In this document: positions 8,092 to 16,550 of the stretch, in pieces
Layout of the letters: each line of letters starts with the position of its first letter
How positions within the stretch are numbered: position 1 is the first letter of the stretch
Assembly (NCBI RefSeq): GCF_000261685.1
Contig: NZ_AJQE01000192.1
Coordinates: forward strand, 1 to 64,000
DNA length: 64,000 bases
Direction: 5' to 3'
Source of the DNA: Bradyrhizobium genomosp. I (2014)
GTDB taxonomy: Bacteria; Pseudomonadota; Alphaproteobacteria; Rhizobiales; Xanthobacteraceae
Program-made: the position numbers and the translations under genes
Notes under the pieces: model-generated
Database searches by the model: none
Told to the model about the DNA's origin: nothing
The model's input: only the letters and a program-made list of their open reading frames with translations

Positions 8092-9975
8092 TTACAATTG
8101 AGCCTGGAGCAACGTGTTCATCATGCTCTGCACCACCGACATCACGTGAGCGTTGGCGGCATAGGCATTCTGAAGCTGGATCAGGTTCGACATCTCCGAG
8201 TCGAGATTGACGCTGGAGGTCGAGTTGAACTTGGCCTGCAGCGTCGAGACCACGACGCTCTGGCCCTGCTGGAGCTGGGTGGCCTGCGTCGCGGCGTTGG
8301 CCTGCACGCTCAGGAACTGCTGGAGATAGTTCGAGACGCTGCCGGTGAAGGGCTGGCTGGCCGAGCCGAGACCGCTCTGCGGCGAATAGGTGAACACCGC
8401 CGAGGTGAGCTGCGAGTAGAGATAGTCCGAACGCGTGGTGTCGCCCGCAGGCGTCACCGGCGAGGTGTTGTACACGGACATCCTGGTCGGGTCGGCGACC
8501 AGCTGTGTGTTCACGGCGATGCGTCCGGCAAGGCCGGTCAGCTGCGAGCCCGAGGCGGTGATCGCGCCGGTATAGAGCGCCTGTCCGCCGTCGGTGAACA
8601 GCGGCAATTGCGGATTGCCCGAGGTCAGCGACGAGATCGTCTTGCTGATCGAGGTCGAACCGATCTTGGCAAGGCCGGTGTTGTCATCCGTGATCCGCAG
8701 CGTCGTGGCGGTCGCCGGTGACGGGGCAGCGGCGAAGGTCAGATGCGAGCCGGACAGCGCCGTGTTGAGCGCCGAGGCGATCGCACCCATGCCGCCGGAG
8801 AAGTTCACGCCGATCCGCATCGGGTTCGCGTTGGTCGCATTCTGGAGCGGCAGCGCCGCCGGATCGGTCACGTTGACCAGCGTAATCTGGCGCTGGGTGT
8901 TGGTCGCCGTGTCGGTGTAGGTGATGGTCGCGGTGTTGCCCGGTTGCGCACCGGCGAGGTCGATGTCGAAGCCGGCCGGCGGACCGGACACCCCGGTGCC
9001 GGCCGTGGTCTTGTCGGACAACGCGCTCGACATCGTCGCGGCGAGCTGGTCGATCTGGTTCTGCGCCTGCACCAGCGTCTGGTCGCGCAGCTTCAGATCG
9101 GCCGCGATCTGGCCGGACGAGACCACGCTATTGGCGACGACGTCGAGCTGCGAGCCGTTCGGCAGCTTGATGGTGAGCGCGCCGACGCCGGACTTGGACG
9201 GGTCGATGTTGTAGAGCGAGGTCGCCGAGAGCGCGCCGGCGGAGGCAAACGAGAATTCCGAGGCGAGCCCGGCGCCGACCAGCTGGATGCCGGTCGTGGT
9301 GTAGATGTTGGCCTGGTTCGAGTTGTCGGTGGTGACGCGGACGTCGACATATTTCGACAGCGTGTTGATGGCCTGGTCGCGCTGGTCCATCAGCGTCGCG
9401 GCCGAGGGATCGTTGGCCGACAGGCCCTGCAGCTTGGTGTTGATGTCGGCGATCTGCCGCATCGCCGCGTTGGCGGCCTGCGCCGAGGTGCCGAGATCCT
9501 GCTCGACATTGGAGCGCAGCGACTGGATGCCCTTGGTGGTGACGTTGAGCTGGGTGGCCAGCGCCTGCGCCGCGCCGAGCGCAACGGTCTGCGCCGACGA
9601 CGCACCCGAGCTCGTCGACAACGCCTGCAACGCGGTGGTGAAGTTGTTCAGCGCGGTTTCGAGCGTGCCGCTGTTGCCCGGCGTGCCGTAGACATTCTGA
9701 AGCTGCTTCAGGATGTTGGCCATCTGGTCGGCGTAACCGCTGCCGCCGGTTTCGGTGCGCAGCTGGTTCAGCACGAAGGCGTCGAGCTCCCGGCTGACGC
9801 CGGTCGTCATCACGGTCGAGCCGAAATCACCGGTGGTGACCTCGATCTGGTTCGGCGTCTGGACGACGTAACCCGGCGTCTGCGAGTTCGCGACGTTCGA
9901 GGAGACGATCGAGAGCGCGGCCTGGTTGGCACGCAGGCCGCTCATCGCACTGGCGAGGGCTGAACTCAAACCCAT
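8092..9975 (-). CDS. flgK: Flagellar hook-associated protein FlgK (HAP1)
   Basis: This 627-residue protein has the FlgK hallmarks: N-terminal MGLSSALASAMSGLRANQAA with the rod/hook signature NVANSQTPGYV, a long helical D1 part with DLGTSAQAANAAMRQIADIN, and a C-terminal helix SEMSNLIQLQNAYAANAHVM. It is close to the usual 550-650 residues. FlgK forms the first junction ring on the hook. The middle (about residues 345-430) is a beta-rich insertion that resembles part of FlgL. It lies 34 bases after flgE and 21 before flgL, so the three are very likely one transcript from the sigma-54 promoter upstream of flgE. Confidence 0.94.
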   Translation of the reverse strand: MGLSSALASAMSGLRANQAALSIVSSNVANSQTPGYVVQTPNQIEVTTGDFGSTVMTTGVSRELDAFVLNQLRTETGGSGYADQMANILKQLQNVYGTPGNSGTLETALNNFTTALQALSTSSGASSAQTVALGAAQALATQLNVTTKGIQSLRSNVEQDLGTSAQAANAAMRQIADINTKLQGLSANDPSAATLMDQRDQAINTLSKYVDVRVTTDNSNQANIYTTTGIQLVGAGLASEFSFASAGALSATSLYNIDPSKSGVGALTIKLPNGSQLDVVANSVVSSGQIAADLKLRDQTLVQAQNQIDQLAATMSSALSDKTTAGTGVSGPPAGFDIDLAGAQPGNTATITYTDTATNTQRQITLVNVTDPAALPLQNATNANPMRIGVNFSGGMGAIASALNTALSGSHLTFAAAPSPATATTLRITDDNTGLAKIGSTSISKTISSLTSGNPQLPLFTDGGQALYTGAITASGSQLTGLAGRIAVNTQLVADPTRMSVYNTSPVTPAGDTTRSDYLYSQLTSAVFTYSPQSGLGSASQPFTGSVSNYLQQFLSVQANAATQATQLQQGQSVVVSTLQAKFNSTSSVNLDSEMSNLIQLQNAYAANAHVMSVVQSMMNTLLQAQL

Positions 9976-10009
9976 GTTACTTGCCGCCTTTGGTTACGTC
10001 ACGCGCCGA

Positions 10010-12262
10010 TCAGCGCAATACGTTCAGGAGGTCCTGCACCATCGAATTCGCGGTCGTGATCACCTTGGTGTTGGCCGAGTAGGCCTGCTGGGTCACGATC
10101 AGCTTGGTGAATTCGTCGGCGATGTCGGTGTTCGAGCCTTCCAGCGACGAGCCGCTGATGGTGCCCGAGGCGCCGTCGATGGCGTCTCCCGACTGTTCGG
10201 TCGCGGCATAGGCGCCGCCGTCCATCGCCTTGAGGTAGTTGGTGCCGTTGAAGTGCGACAACGAGACCTGTGCGAGGTTGAGGTTCTGGCCGTTCGAGAA
10301 GGTGCCGACCACGACGCCGTTGTTGTTGACGGCGACCGAGCGGAGCTGACCGGCGGCATAGCCGTTCTGGGTGATGGTGTTGATGGTCACCGCGCCGCTG
10401 GTGCTGGCATATTGCGTCAGCCCGCCCGAGGAGATGTTGAAGGCGACCGAGCCGAGCGACTGACCGCTGACGGTGACGTTGTTGATGGTGATGCCCGAGC
10501 CGCTCGGCGAGGTCAGCGAGCCGTCGGCGGCAAAGGTGAAGGTCTGGCCGGTGTTGACCCAGCCGACGGTGGTGCCGGTCGCGTTCGGATCGGTCTGGTA
10601 GAACAGGTTCCAGCTGTCCGAATGGCCCGCGCCCAGCGAGGCACTGTCGGTCTTGGCCCAGCGCAATTGCAGGTTCACCGGCGTGCCGGCGGCGTTGTAC
10701 GCGGTCACCGCGCCGCCGCTGATCGATTCCTTGGTGAAGGTGTCGATGTCGTTGCCGATCACGCCGCCGGTGCCGGCGGTGCCGCCACCGTCGCGGTTCT
10801 TGGTGATGGTCGAGGTGAAGCCGAGCGCGGAAAAGGCCGCGCTGTTGGAGCTCGACACCGAGAGGTTGGAGACGGTGCCGGTGTTCAGCGTGATCACGCC
10901 GCCGCTGCTGACCGACGATCCCGAGGCGCCGGAGAGCGCATCGATCTTGCCGAGCAGGGTCGTGACGTTGTCGGTGACGTTGATCTGGTTCGGGCCCGAG
11001 GCGCCCGAGGCCATGAAGGTCAGCGTCTGACCGTTGACGGTGATGGTATCGCCGGCGGAGAAGCCGGATGTGAGCACCTGGGCGCCGCCGGCGGTGGCCG
11101 AGCCGCTCAGCACCGTTGCGCCCGAGATCGCCGGCGAGGACAGCACGTTGCCGCCGCGCGTCACGCTGCTGATGCCAAGCGCGGTCGCCGCCGTGCCGCT
11201 GCCGACCGCCACGTCGGTGCCGGTGCCGGTCGAGATCTGGATATTGCCGCTGGCGGAGAGCGAGGCCGTGACGCCGGCGCCGCCGGCGGTCTGGATCGCG
11301 TTCAGGATGTCTGCCACCGTGGCCGTCGTGCCCGCGCCGAGACCGATCGTGGTGTTGCTGCCGACGGTCGAGACCGTGGTGCTGCCGTCGAAGGTGATGG
11401 TGTTGCCGTTGATGGTCAGCGTCTGGCCGCTCAGCGCGGTGAGAATGCTGGAGGCGAGATGCGTGCCGACCGTGTTGTCGAGCGATGTGGTGGTCGAGGC
11501 CACCGCAGACGAATTGTTCTGAAGCGCGACCGTGCCCGTAGCCGTCGTCGACGAGTAGGCCGAGCGGATGTTGCCGGTTGCAGCCGCGCCTGACACCGTT
11601 GCATTGGCATAAGGCGCCGGCGGCGTGCCGACCGGCAGCGGGTTGGCGGCGAAATCGGACGGGTTCAGCCCGCCGGCCGCCAGCAGCGTGCCGGTCGACG
11701 CGGTCGTTTTCGCCACGGTGTTCGGCTGGGTCGGCAGGTTCGCCGCGTACTGGATCGAGGTGGTCGCCTGCGCCGGAATGAAGTTGTTCTGGAATTGCAG
11801 GACGTTCGCGACGCTGCCGGTCGGGTTGCCGGTCTTCGGATCGACCGTGACGCCCATCAGGTAATAGCCGGCGCCGTTGACCAGATTGCCGTTGGCATTG
11901 AGCTGGAAGTCGCCGCGCCTCGTGTAGTAGGTCACCCCCGTGAAAACAGGCACGTTGTCGACGACGCCGCTCGCCTTCTGGATCGAGAAGAAGCCGTCGC
12001 CGGTGATCGCCATGTTGGTGGCGACGGTAGAGCCCGAGATCGTGCCCTGCGTGGTGATGGTGGCCTTCGCATTGGCCGTCACGCCGCCCGCGACCTGCTT
12101 GCTCGGAACCGAGGAGTCGGGAATGAGATCGACGAAGCTGGTGCCGATGCCCTTGTAACCGGTGGTGGACGAGTTCGCGATGTTGCCGGAAATGTTCTGA
12201 AGCGCGTAGGACTGCGCCTGCAGGCCACCCACCGAGGTGTTCATTGCATCGAAGATACCCAT
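10010..12262 (-). CDS. flgE: Flagellar hook protein FlgE, long form
   Basis: The 750-residue protein starts MGIFDAMNTSVGGLQAQSYA and carries the rod/hook signature NISGNIANSSTTGYKG; it ends with EFTKLIVTQQAYSANTKVIT, the conserved hook C-terminus. Most FlgE proteins have 400-450 residues, so some 300 extra residues form enlarged outer domains; two parts (11165-11449 and 10805-11122) look like related modules. FlgE polymerises into the hook after export by the flagellar type III system. ATG 12262 was chosen because the signature starts there and GGAG lies eight bases upstream; a longer in-frame start at 12304 adds unconserved residues. Confidence 0.94.
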   Translation of the reverse strand: MGIFDAMNTSVGGLQAQSYALQNISGNIANSSTTGYKGIGTSFVDLIPDSSVPSKQVAGGVTANAKATITTQGTISGSTVATNMAITGDGFFSIQKASGVVDNVPVFTGVTYYTRRGDFQLNANGNLVNGAGYYLMGVTVDPKTGNPTGSVANVLQFQNNFIPAQATTSIQYAANLPTQPNTVAKTTASTGTLLAAGGLNPSDFAANPLPVGTPPAPYANATVSGAAATGNIRSAYSSTTATGTVALQNNSSAVASTTTSLDNTVGTHLASSILTALSGQTLTINGNTITFDGSTTVSTVGSNTTIGLGAGTTATVADILNAIQTAGGAGVTASLSASGNIQISTGTGTDVAVGSGTAATALGISSVTRGGNVLSSPAISGATVLSGSATAGGAQVLTSGFSAGDTITVNGQTLTFMASGASGPNQINVTDNVTTLLGKIDALSGASGSSVSSGGVITLNTGTVSNLSVSSSNSAAFSALGFTSTITKNRDGGGTAGTGGVIGNDIDTFTKESISGGAVTAYNAAGTPVNLQLRWAKTDSASLGAGHSDSWNLFYQTDPNATGTTVGWVNTGQTFTFAADGSLTSPSGSGITINNVTVSGQSLGSVAFNISSGGLTQYASTSGAVTINTITQNGYAAGQLRSVAVNNNGVVVGTFSNGQNLNLAQVSLSHFNGTNYLKAMDGGAYAATEQSGDAIDGASGTISGSSLEGSNTDIADEFTKLIVTQQAYSANTKVITTANSMVQDLLNVLR
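10805..11122 (-). repeat. Axial-protein insertion module, FlgE copy
   Basis: Codons for FlgE residues about 381-486 encode GDTITVNGQTLTFMASGASG, a TLLGKIDALSG helix, VITLNT and FSALGFTS. These match, position by position, the module at 6751-7050 in FlgL. A shorter, more diverged copy (GQTLTINGNTITFDGS, DILNAI, ATALGIS) precedes it at 11165-11449, so FlgE appears to hold two tandem versions. Confidence 0.7.
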
Positions 12263-12326
12263 AACTTTGTCTCCAAATCCCGATCTCGGCGGCCGGTCGA
12301 CCATGGCCGCAATCGGGAGAGACGTC

Positions 12327-12341
12327 GCAAGGGCTATGCCA
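12327..12341 (-). promoter_or_regulatory. Sigma-54 promoter for flgE-flgK-flgL
   Basis: Read on the reverse strand, TGGCATAGCCCTTGC matches the -24/-12 consensus (TGGCAY-N5-TTGC) with correct spacing. It would start RNA near 12316, about 54 bases before the flgE ATG. Hook genes of alphaproteobacteria are classic sigma-54 targets. No activator site was identified. Confidence 0.7.
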
Positions 12342-12370
12342 ATGCGGGTATCTTCAGTAAATCAATGACT

Positions 12371-12402
12371 TAATGAAAAAGCCCCGGCCTGATGACCGGG
12401 GC
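12371..12402 (-). terminator. Intrinsic terminator for msrB
   Basis: On the reverse strand a seven-base-pair stem (GCCCCGG at 12381-12387 with CCGGGGC at 12396-12402) with an eight-base loop is followed by TTTTTCATT. It lies after the 76-bp palindrome downstream of msrB and before the flgE promoter, insulating the flagellar operon. Confidence 0.72.
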
Positions 12403-12442
12403 ACAATTGCCGGGACCGGCAACAATTGCCGGGACATGAGGT

Positions 12443-12518
12443 CATTCCGGGGCGGTCCGCAGGACCGAACCCGGAATCTCGAGATTCCGGGTCTGGTCCT
12501 TCGGACCATCCCGGAATG
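12443..12518. repeat. 76-bp intergenic palindrome with nested hairpins
   Basis: Two 38-base arms meet at 12480/12481 and pair at 34 of 38 positions. Each arm also contains its own small palindrome (GGTCCGCAGGACC; GGTCCTTCGGACC), so the DNA or RNA could form a four-armed structure. The outer ends read CATTCCGGG/CCCGGAATG, a style of repeat I recognise from Bradyrhizobium intergenic regions. Confidence 0.75.
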
Positions 12519-12531
12519 AGGGCTTGATTGC

Positions 12532-13044
12532 CTAAGTCGCCGAAGCCGCAGCCGGATGGAAGACCAGCCCGAACCCGTCGATGCAGTAGCGCAAGCCGGT
12601 CGGCTTGGGGCCGTCGTCGAAGACGTGGCCGAGGTGGCCGCCGCAGCGCCGGCAATGCACCTCGGTGCGCAGCATGCCGTAGGTACGGTCCTCGGTCTTG
12701 CCGACATTGCCTTCGATCGGCTGGTAGAAGCTCGGCCAGCCCGTGCCGCTCTCGAACTTGGTCTCGGACGCAAACAGCGGCAGGTCACAGCCGGCGCAGG
12801 CGAAGATGCCCTTGCGATGTTCCTTCAGCAGCGGGCTGGAGCCGGGGCGCTCGGTGCCGTGATTGCGCAGGATTTCATATTGCTGCGGCGTGAGCTGGGC
12901 GCGCCATTCAGCCTCCGTCTTGGTGATCTCGAACTTTTCCGCGGCCTTCTCGCCAGCCTCGGCAGGGGTTCCTCTCAGCCAGCGGAAGGCCGAAAGGCCG
13001 AACAGGCCGGCAACAGTCGTTAGCAGGATGCGGCGGTCAACCAT
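12532..13044 (-). CDS. msrB: Peptide-methionine (R)-S-oxide reductase, exported form
   Basis: This 170-residue MsrB reduces the R-epimer of methionine sulfoxide in proteins. Zinc-binding pairs are CAGC (83-86) and CRRC (131-134), and the catalytic Cys is in LRYCIDG (about 154), followed by LVFHP. The N-terminus [16 protein letters not shown] has an RR pair before a hydrophobic stretch and a charged tail, resembling a Tat signal, so it probably acts in the periplasm. ATG 13044 has GGAG six bases upstream; a start at 13071 would bury the signal. It stands alone, with a palindrome and a terminator behind it. Confidence 0.9.
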   Translation of the reverse strand: MVDRRILLTTVAGLFGLSAFRWLRGTPAEAGEKAAEKFEITKTEAEWRAQLTPQQYEILRNHGTERPGSSPLLKEHRKGIFACAGCDLPLFASETKFESGTGWPSFYQPIEGNVGKTEDRTYGMLRTEVHCRRCGGHLGHVFDDGPKPTGLRYCIDGFGLVFHPAAASAT

Positions 13045-13131
13045 CTCATTCTCCGTGCGCGGGCAATCCACGCCCTGAGATACGGGCTCTAACGGCCGAC
13101 GTTACACTTCCGGGCGGGATTTTTCCTGGGC

Positions 13132-14613
13132 TTATCGCGAGATGCCGGCTTCGTGAGCAGCCGGTTCCGTGCCCTGTTCTCCACCCTGTTCTGTGTCTTG
13201 GGCCGCCGGTTTCGGCGGCGGGACCGGCCGCGGCCGAACGCTGGACGGTGGACGGCGCGGACCGGTGCCGGCGGCCCGGTTGGCTTCGGCGAGGCGGGCC
13301 TCGCGCACCCTGTCCCTGGCCCTGGCATGTTCGCGATAGCGGGCGAGCGAGCCTGCCACGGCGGAACTTGCCCTGCCCCACATCCCGACCAGCTGCCCCG
13401 CGACGCGCCCCGTGGCGCCGCCCGCCCAGACCAGCTCGAACGGCGAGAACAGCCGCCAGCGCTCGTCGCCCCACAGGATGCTGCGCGCGATCATCTGTCC
13501 TGCCATGGCGGAGGTGTTCATGCCCTGGCGGCCGAACCCGCTCGCCACCCACAGGCCTTTGCGCAACTGGCCGATCTGCGGCATGCCGTGCACGGTCTGG
13601 CCGGTGGCGCCTCCGAACATATCGGTAATCTCGACATTGCCGAGCTCGGGAAAGATCGTGCGGATCCGCCGCCTCACTGCACCCGCGAAGCGCTGCGGAC
13701 GCGCCGCCCAGGTGGTCTCCGGGCTCTCCCACATCAGCCGGTCGCCATCGACGATCCGGAAATGGTCGACGCCATCGGAATCCATCACCGATCCCCTGAA
13801 GGCGATGATCTCATGCAGGCGCTCGCCGAGCGGCGCGGTGACGCCGGCATAGCGCCAGACCGGCAGCAGCGTCTCCGACAGGCGCCTCAAGGGCGCGCCG
13901 AGATGAATGTTGCCGGCAAGCACGATATGGGTCGCGCGCAGCCGCGCCGTGGGTGTGACGATGCGCTTGCGGATGCCGGAATGATCGATGCTGACGACCG
14001 GCGTGTCCTCGAAGATGCGGGCGCCTGCCCGCCGCGCCAGGGCCGCGAGGCCATGCACATATTTGCGCCCGTCGACCTGAAACGCTTTTGGATAGTACAC
14101 GCCGTGGAAGTAGCGATCGGTCCTGAGCAGCTCGCGGACGCGATCGACCTGCCAGCCCTCGACCTCGGTATCGAAATCCTCGTTCAGCATCTGCAACCGG
14201 CTGATCAGCCGGTCGCCGGCATCGACGTTGGAGACCTCCAGCACACCATCGCTGAGGCCGATTCCCGGCATGTTCTCTTCCGTGGCGTTGGCGCGGACCA
14301 ACTCGGCGCCTTCCTTCGACAGCGCCCACAATTCGCGGGCGTCCTCGAAGCCGATGCGCTCGATCAGGTCGGCGAGCGGCAACGCGAAACCCGGCATCAC
14401 GGTGCCGAGCTGGTTGCCGGAGGCGTTCCAGCCGATATGACGGCCCTCGAGCACCGCGACGCTGGCTCCGATCCGGGCCGCCTCCAGCGCGACGGAAAGG
14501 CCGGCAAGCCCTGCACCGATGACGCAGATGTCGGCATCGAGATCGAACGACAGCCGCACGCGATCGCGAAAGCCGGCTTCTTCCTGGGACACGCTTGTGA
14601 AAGTCTCGGTCAT
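13132..14613 (-). CDS. FAD-dependent oxidoreductase (DAO / PuuB-like)
   Basis: The 493-residue protein has an N-terminal dinucleotide-binding ICVIGAGLAGLSVALEAA followed by the glutamate-ended ASVAVLEG strand, and a C-terminal GLWVASGFGRQGMNTS flavin-closing motif. This is the D-amino-acid-oxidase fold, most like gamma-glutamylputrescine and other amine oxidases. The last 60 residues are Pro/Arg/Glu-rich and probably disordered. Amine or N-methyl amino acid oxidation is likely; the substrate is unknown. It is divergent from the SixA-like gene, 93 bases away, and not clearly in an operon. Confidence 0.82.
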   Translation of the reverse strand: MTETFTSVSQEEAGFRDRVRLSFDLDADICVIGAGLAGLSVALEAARIGASVAVLEGRHIGWNASGNQLGTVMPGFALPLADLIERIGFEDARELWALSKEGAELVRANATEENMPGIGLSDGVLEVSNVDAGDRLISRLQMLNEDFDTEVEGWQVDRVRELLRTDRYFHGVYYPKAFQVDGRKYVHGLAALARRAGARIFEDTPVVSIDHSGIRKRIVTPTARLRATHIVLAGNIHLGAPLRRLSETLLPVWRYAGVTAPLGERLHEIIAFRGSVMDSDGVDHFRIVDGDRLMWESPETTWAARPQRFAGAVRRRIRTIFPELGNVEITDMFGGATGQTVHGMPQIGQLRKGLWVASGFGRQGMNTSAMAGQMIARSILWGDERWRLFSPFELVWAGGATGRVAGQLVGMWGRASSAVAGSLARYREHARARDRVREARLAEANRAAGTGPRRPPSSVRPRPVPPPKPAAQDTEQGGEQGTEPAAHEAGISR

Positions 14614-14706
14614 GGCGTTTTCTTAAGATACCAACTGGGCGCCTGTCACCTTGTCCTCAACCGGCGTCTGTAGATTATCGTGGACGTGTAACGATTCGAG
14701 AATGCC

Positions 14707-15243
14707 ATGCGCCGTTTGATGCTGCTGCGTCACGCCAAGACCGAGACCGACGCGCCGAGCGGCCGTGACCAGGACCGCCGGCTCGACGACCGCGGGCACA
14801 GGGATGCCGCGCAGATCGGCGACTGGATCGCCGCCCATCCACCCTTCCCCGATACCGTGCTGGTGTCGCACGCCGTGCGAGCCCGGCAGACCTGGGACAT
14901 CGCCTGGGAGGCGATGAAGGACCGCGTCCCCGCGCCGCAGGTCGAGGTCCTGCCGGAACTCTACGGCGCCGATCCCGCGGAGATCCTGGAAGCCATTCGT
15001 ACTGCAACCGCCCCGGCGGACCCAAAGCGGTTGCTGCTGATCGGCCACAATCCCGGCATGCACGAGGTCGCCCTGATGCTGATCGGCGGCGGCGATCCGG
15101 CCGGTGCCAAGGCGCTCGGCCACAACCTGCCCACAGCGGGGCTTGCGATCTTCGACTTTGACGTCAAGGATTGGGGTGACGTGGCCTACCGCCACGGCAA
15201 ACTGGTGCTGTTCGTCAGCCCCAAGCTGCTTCGATCCGCCTGA
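14707..15243 (+). CDS. SixA-like histidine phosphatase
   Basis: The 178-residue protein starts MRRLMLLRHAKTETDAPSGR; the RHAKT signature holds the catalytic His of the histidine phosphatase superfamily, and LLIGHNPGMHE holds the second His. Length and motifs match SixA, which dephosphorylates phosphohistidine on signalling or PTS-Ntr proteins. Targets here cannot be inferred. It ends 55 bases before the stress-protein gene and may share its transcript. Confidence 0.85.
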   Translation: MRRLMLLRHAKTETDAPSGRDQDRRLDDRGHRDAAQIGDWIAAHPPFPDTVLVSHAVRARQTWDIAWEAMKDRVPAPQVEVLPELYGADPAEILEAIRTATAPADPKRLLLIGHNPGMHEVALMLIGGGDPAGAKALGHNLPTAGLAIFDFDVKDWGDVAYRHGKLVLFVSPKLLRSA

Positions 15244-15298
15244 GACGCGCGGGCGCCGTCTCGACTGGTTGATCAGCTTGGTCAACAGGGAGGCGCAG

Positions 15299-15724
15299 AT
15301 GTTCAAGTCCATCCTCGTGCCCATCGACCTCGCCGATACCGACCTCGCCAAGCCGGCGATCGCGACCGCGGCGACGTTGTCGCAGACCTGGAGCGGCACG
15401 GTGCGCCTGCTCAACGTGCTGCCGATGACGCCGGTGATGCTGGCCGAATACGTACCGGCCGATTTCGACGAGCAGCAGCGCCAGACCTCGGAGGAGGCCC
15501 TTGCCATCGTCGCGCGCGAATCCGGCATCGAGCCTTCCCGCATCTCCAGCGTGGTGCGCCAGGGCGGCATCTATCACGAGATCCTGGAGGAAGCCGCGCA
15601 GATGAAGGCCGATCTGATCGTGATGACCTCGCACCGGCCGGCGATGCGCACCTATTTCCTCGGCTCCAACGCCGGACACGTCGTGCGCTACGCCAAATGC
15701 TCGGTGCTGGTGGTGAGGCACTAG
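15299..15724 (+). CDS. Universal stress protein (UspA family)
   Basis: The 141-residue protein begins MFKSILVPIDLADTDLAKPA and ends VRYAKCSVLVVRH, with a G-x2-G-x9-G-S/T-like region (TYFLGSNAGHVVRYAKCSV) that binds ATP in many Usp proteins. Size is that of a single-domain Usp. The start is fixed by AGGGAGG five bases upstream. Usp proteins accumulate in stress or stationary phase; no regulatory site is visible. Confidence 0.9.
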   Translation: MFKSILVPIDLADTDLAKPAIATAATLSQTWSGTVRLLNVLPMTPVMLAEYVPADFDEQQRQTSEEALAIVARESGIEPSRISSVVRQGGIYHEILEEAAQMKADLIVMTSHRPAMRTYFLGSNAGHVVRYAKCSVLVVRH

Positions 15725-15767
15725 GGGCGCAGGCAAACTATGGAGGCACCGCGTGCGCGACCAATGG

Positions 15768-15910
15768 TCTCGTGCCCCGGACGCAGCGCAGCGCTTCTTC
15801 AGCGGTGCGCTGCAGAGCCGGGGCCCATGCATCAGCATGCGCTGCGGATTCCTGGGTCCCGGCTGTGCGCAGCAACGCAGGAGCGTTGCAGCGCGTCCGG
15901 GACACGCGAG
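15768..15910. repeat. About 140-bp imperfect palindromic repeat, copy 1
   Basis: The block opens TCTCGTGCCCCGGACGCAGC and closes with GCAGCGCGTCCGGGACACGC, with AGCCGGGGCCCATGC and CTGGGTCCCGGC as inner arms. Two further copies of the same design occur at 20206-20344 and 48053-48202. It lies after the stress-protein gene and holds no credible ORF. Confidence 0.85.
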
Positions 15911-16028
15911 TCGCGCTGCCAGGTGAGCAAAGCGACACCCGGGGCCCGCTCGCGGTGAGAATTCCGGATATCGCTTCGCTCATTTTGGCTGCAAGACAGG
16001 GGGTCAAGCACTGGCTCGGAGCAATGTC

Positions 16029-16490
16029 ATGAAGCAATGGTGACGGAGGTGGAGCTACGAGGTCCCGCTCGCGATCGGCGATGCGCTGTGGGACGTGCTG
16101 GTCGTGCAACTGGCCGCACTGCTGGACAGGCTGACAGTGCGAAAGGTCATCGCCTTCATCCCCATCGCGATCCTCGTTCTGGCCTACTACCACAGGATCC
16201 CGATTCCGCCGGAACTGATGTTGATCGGTGACTTCCTCGCCTATATCGTCGTCTTCTCGGCATTGATCCTGCTCGGCATGATGAGCCGCGTCACGACGAT
16301 CCTGTTCGATGTCAAACAGTCGGCGGCGCGCATCGCCCTGCTCGCCGGCAGGGTCGTCGCGCATGCGCAGCGCCTGGACACGAGGCATCGACGCCAACGC
16401 GGCGCACCGACGAGACCCCGCCGCAAACCCGATCAGCCCGCAGACGGTTGGGCCTATGGCGGCGTGTGGGACCAAGTCTTGGTCGCCTGA
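16029..16490 (+). pseudogene. Small membrane protein gene with early in-frame TGA
   Basis: A good ribosome site (GGAG seven bases before) leads to ATG AAG CAA TGG, then TGA at 16041-16043. The same frame then stays open for 149 codons, and its first residues after the stop (RRWSYEVPLAIGDALWDVLV) look like protein. Two membrane spans follow: about VIAFIPIAILVLAYY and GDFLAYIVVFSALILLGMM, and the tail is basic. A TGG-to-TGA change would explain the pattern; alternatively translation begins at GTG 16095, giving 131 residues. No family is recognised. Confidence is for a coding remnant, not for a functional gene. Confidence 0.45.
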
Positions 16491-16509
16491 TTCGACAATA
16501 AGGCACCAG

Positions 16510-16550
16510 CTTGTAGCCGGAATGGAGCGAAGCGTAGTCCCGGCTACAAG
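16510..16550. repeat. Short inverted repeat
   Basis: CTTGTAGCCGG (16510-16520) and CCGGCTACAAG (16540-16550) form an 11-bp perfect stem with a 19-base loop. A half copy, CCGGCTACAAG, recurs near 25685 next to the MFS remnant, so it is a dispersed element. Confidence 0.6.

Noticed and set aside
15740..15958. Frames crossing the 15768 repeat
   Set aside because: They arise from the palindrome; similar frames appear in all copies without conserved protein sequence.
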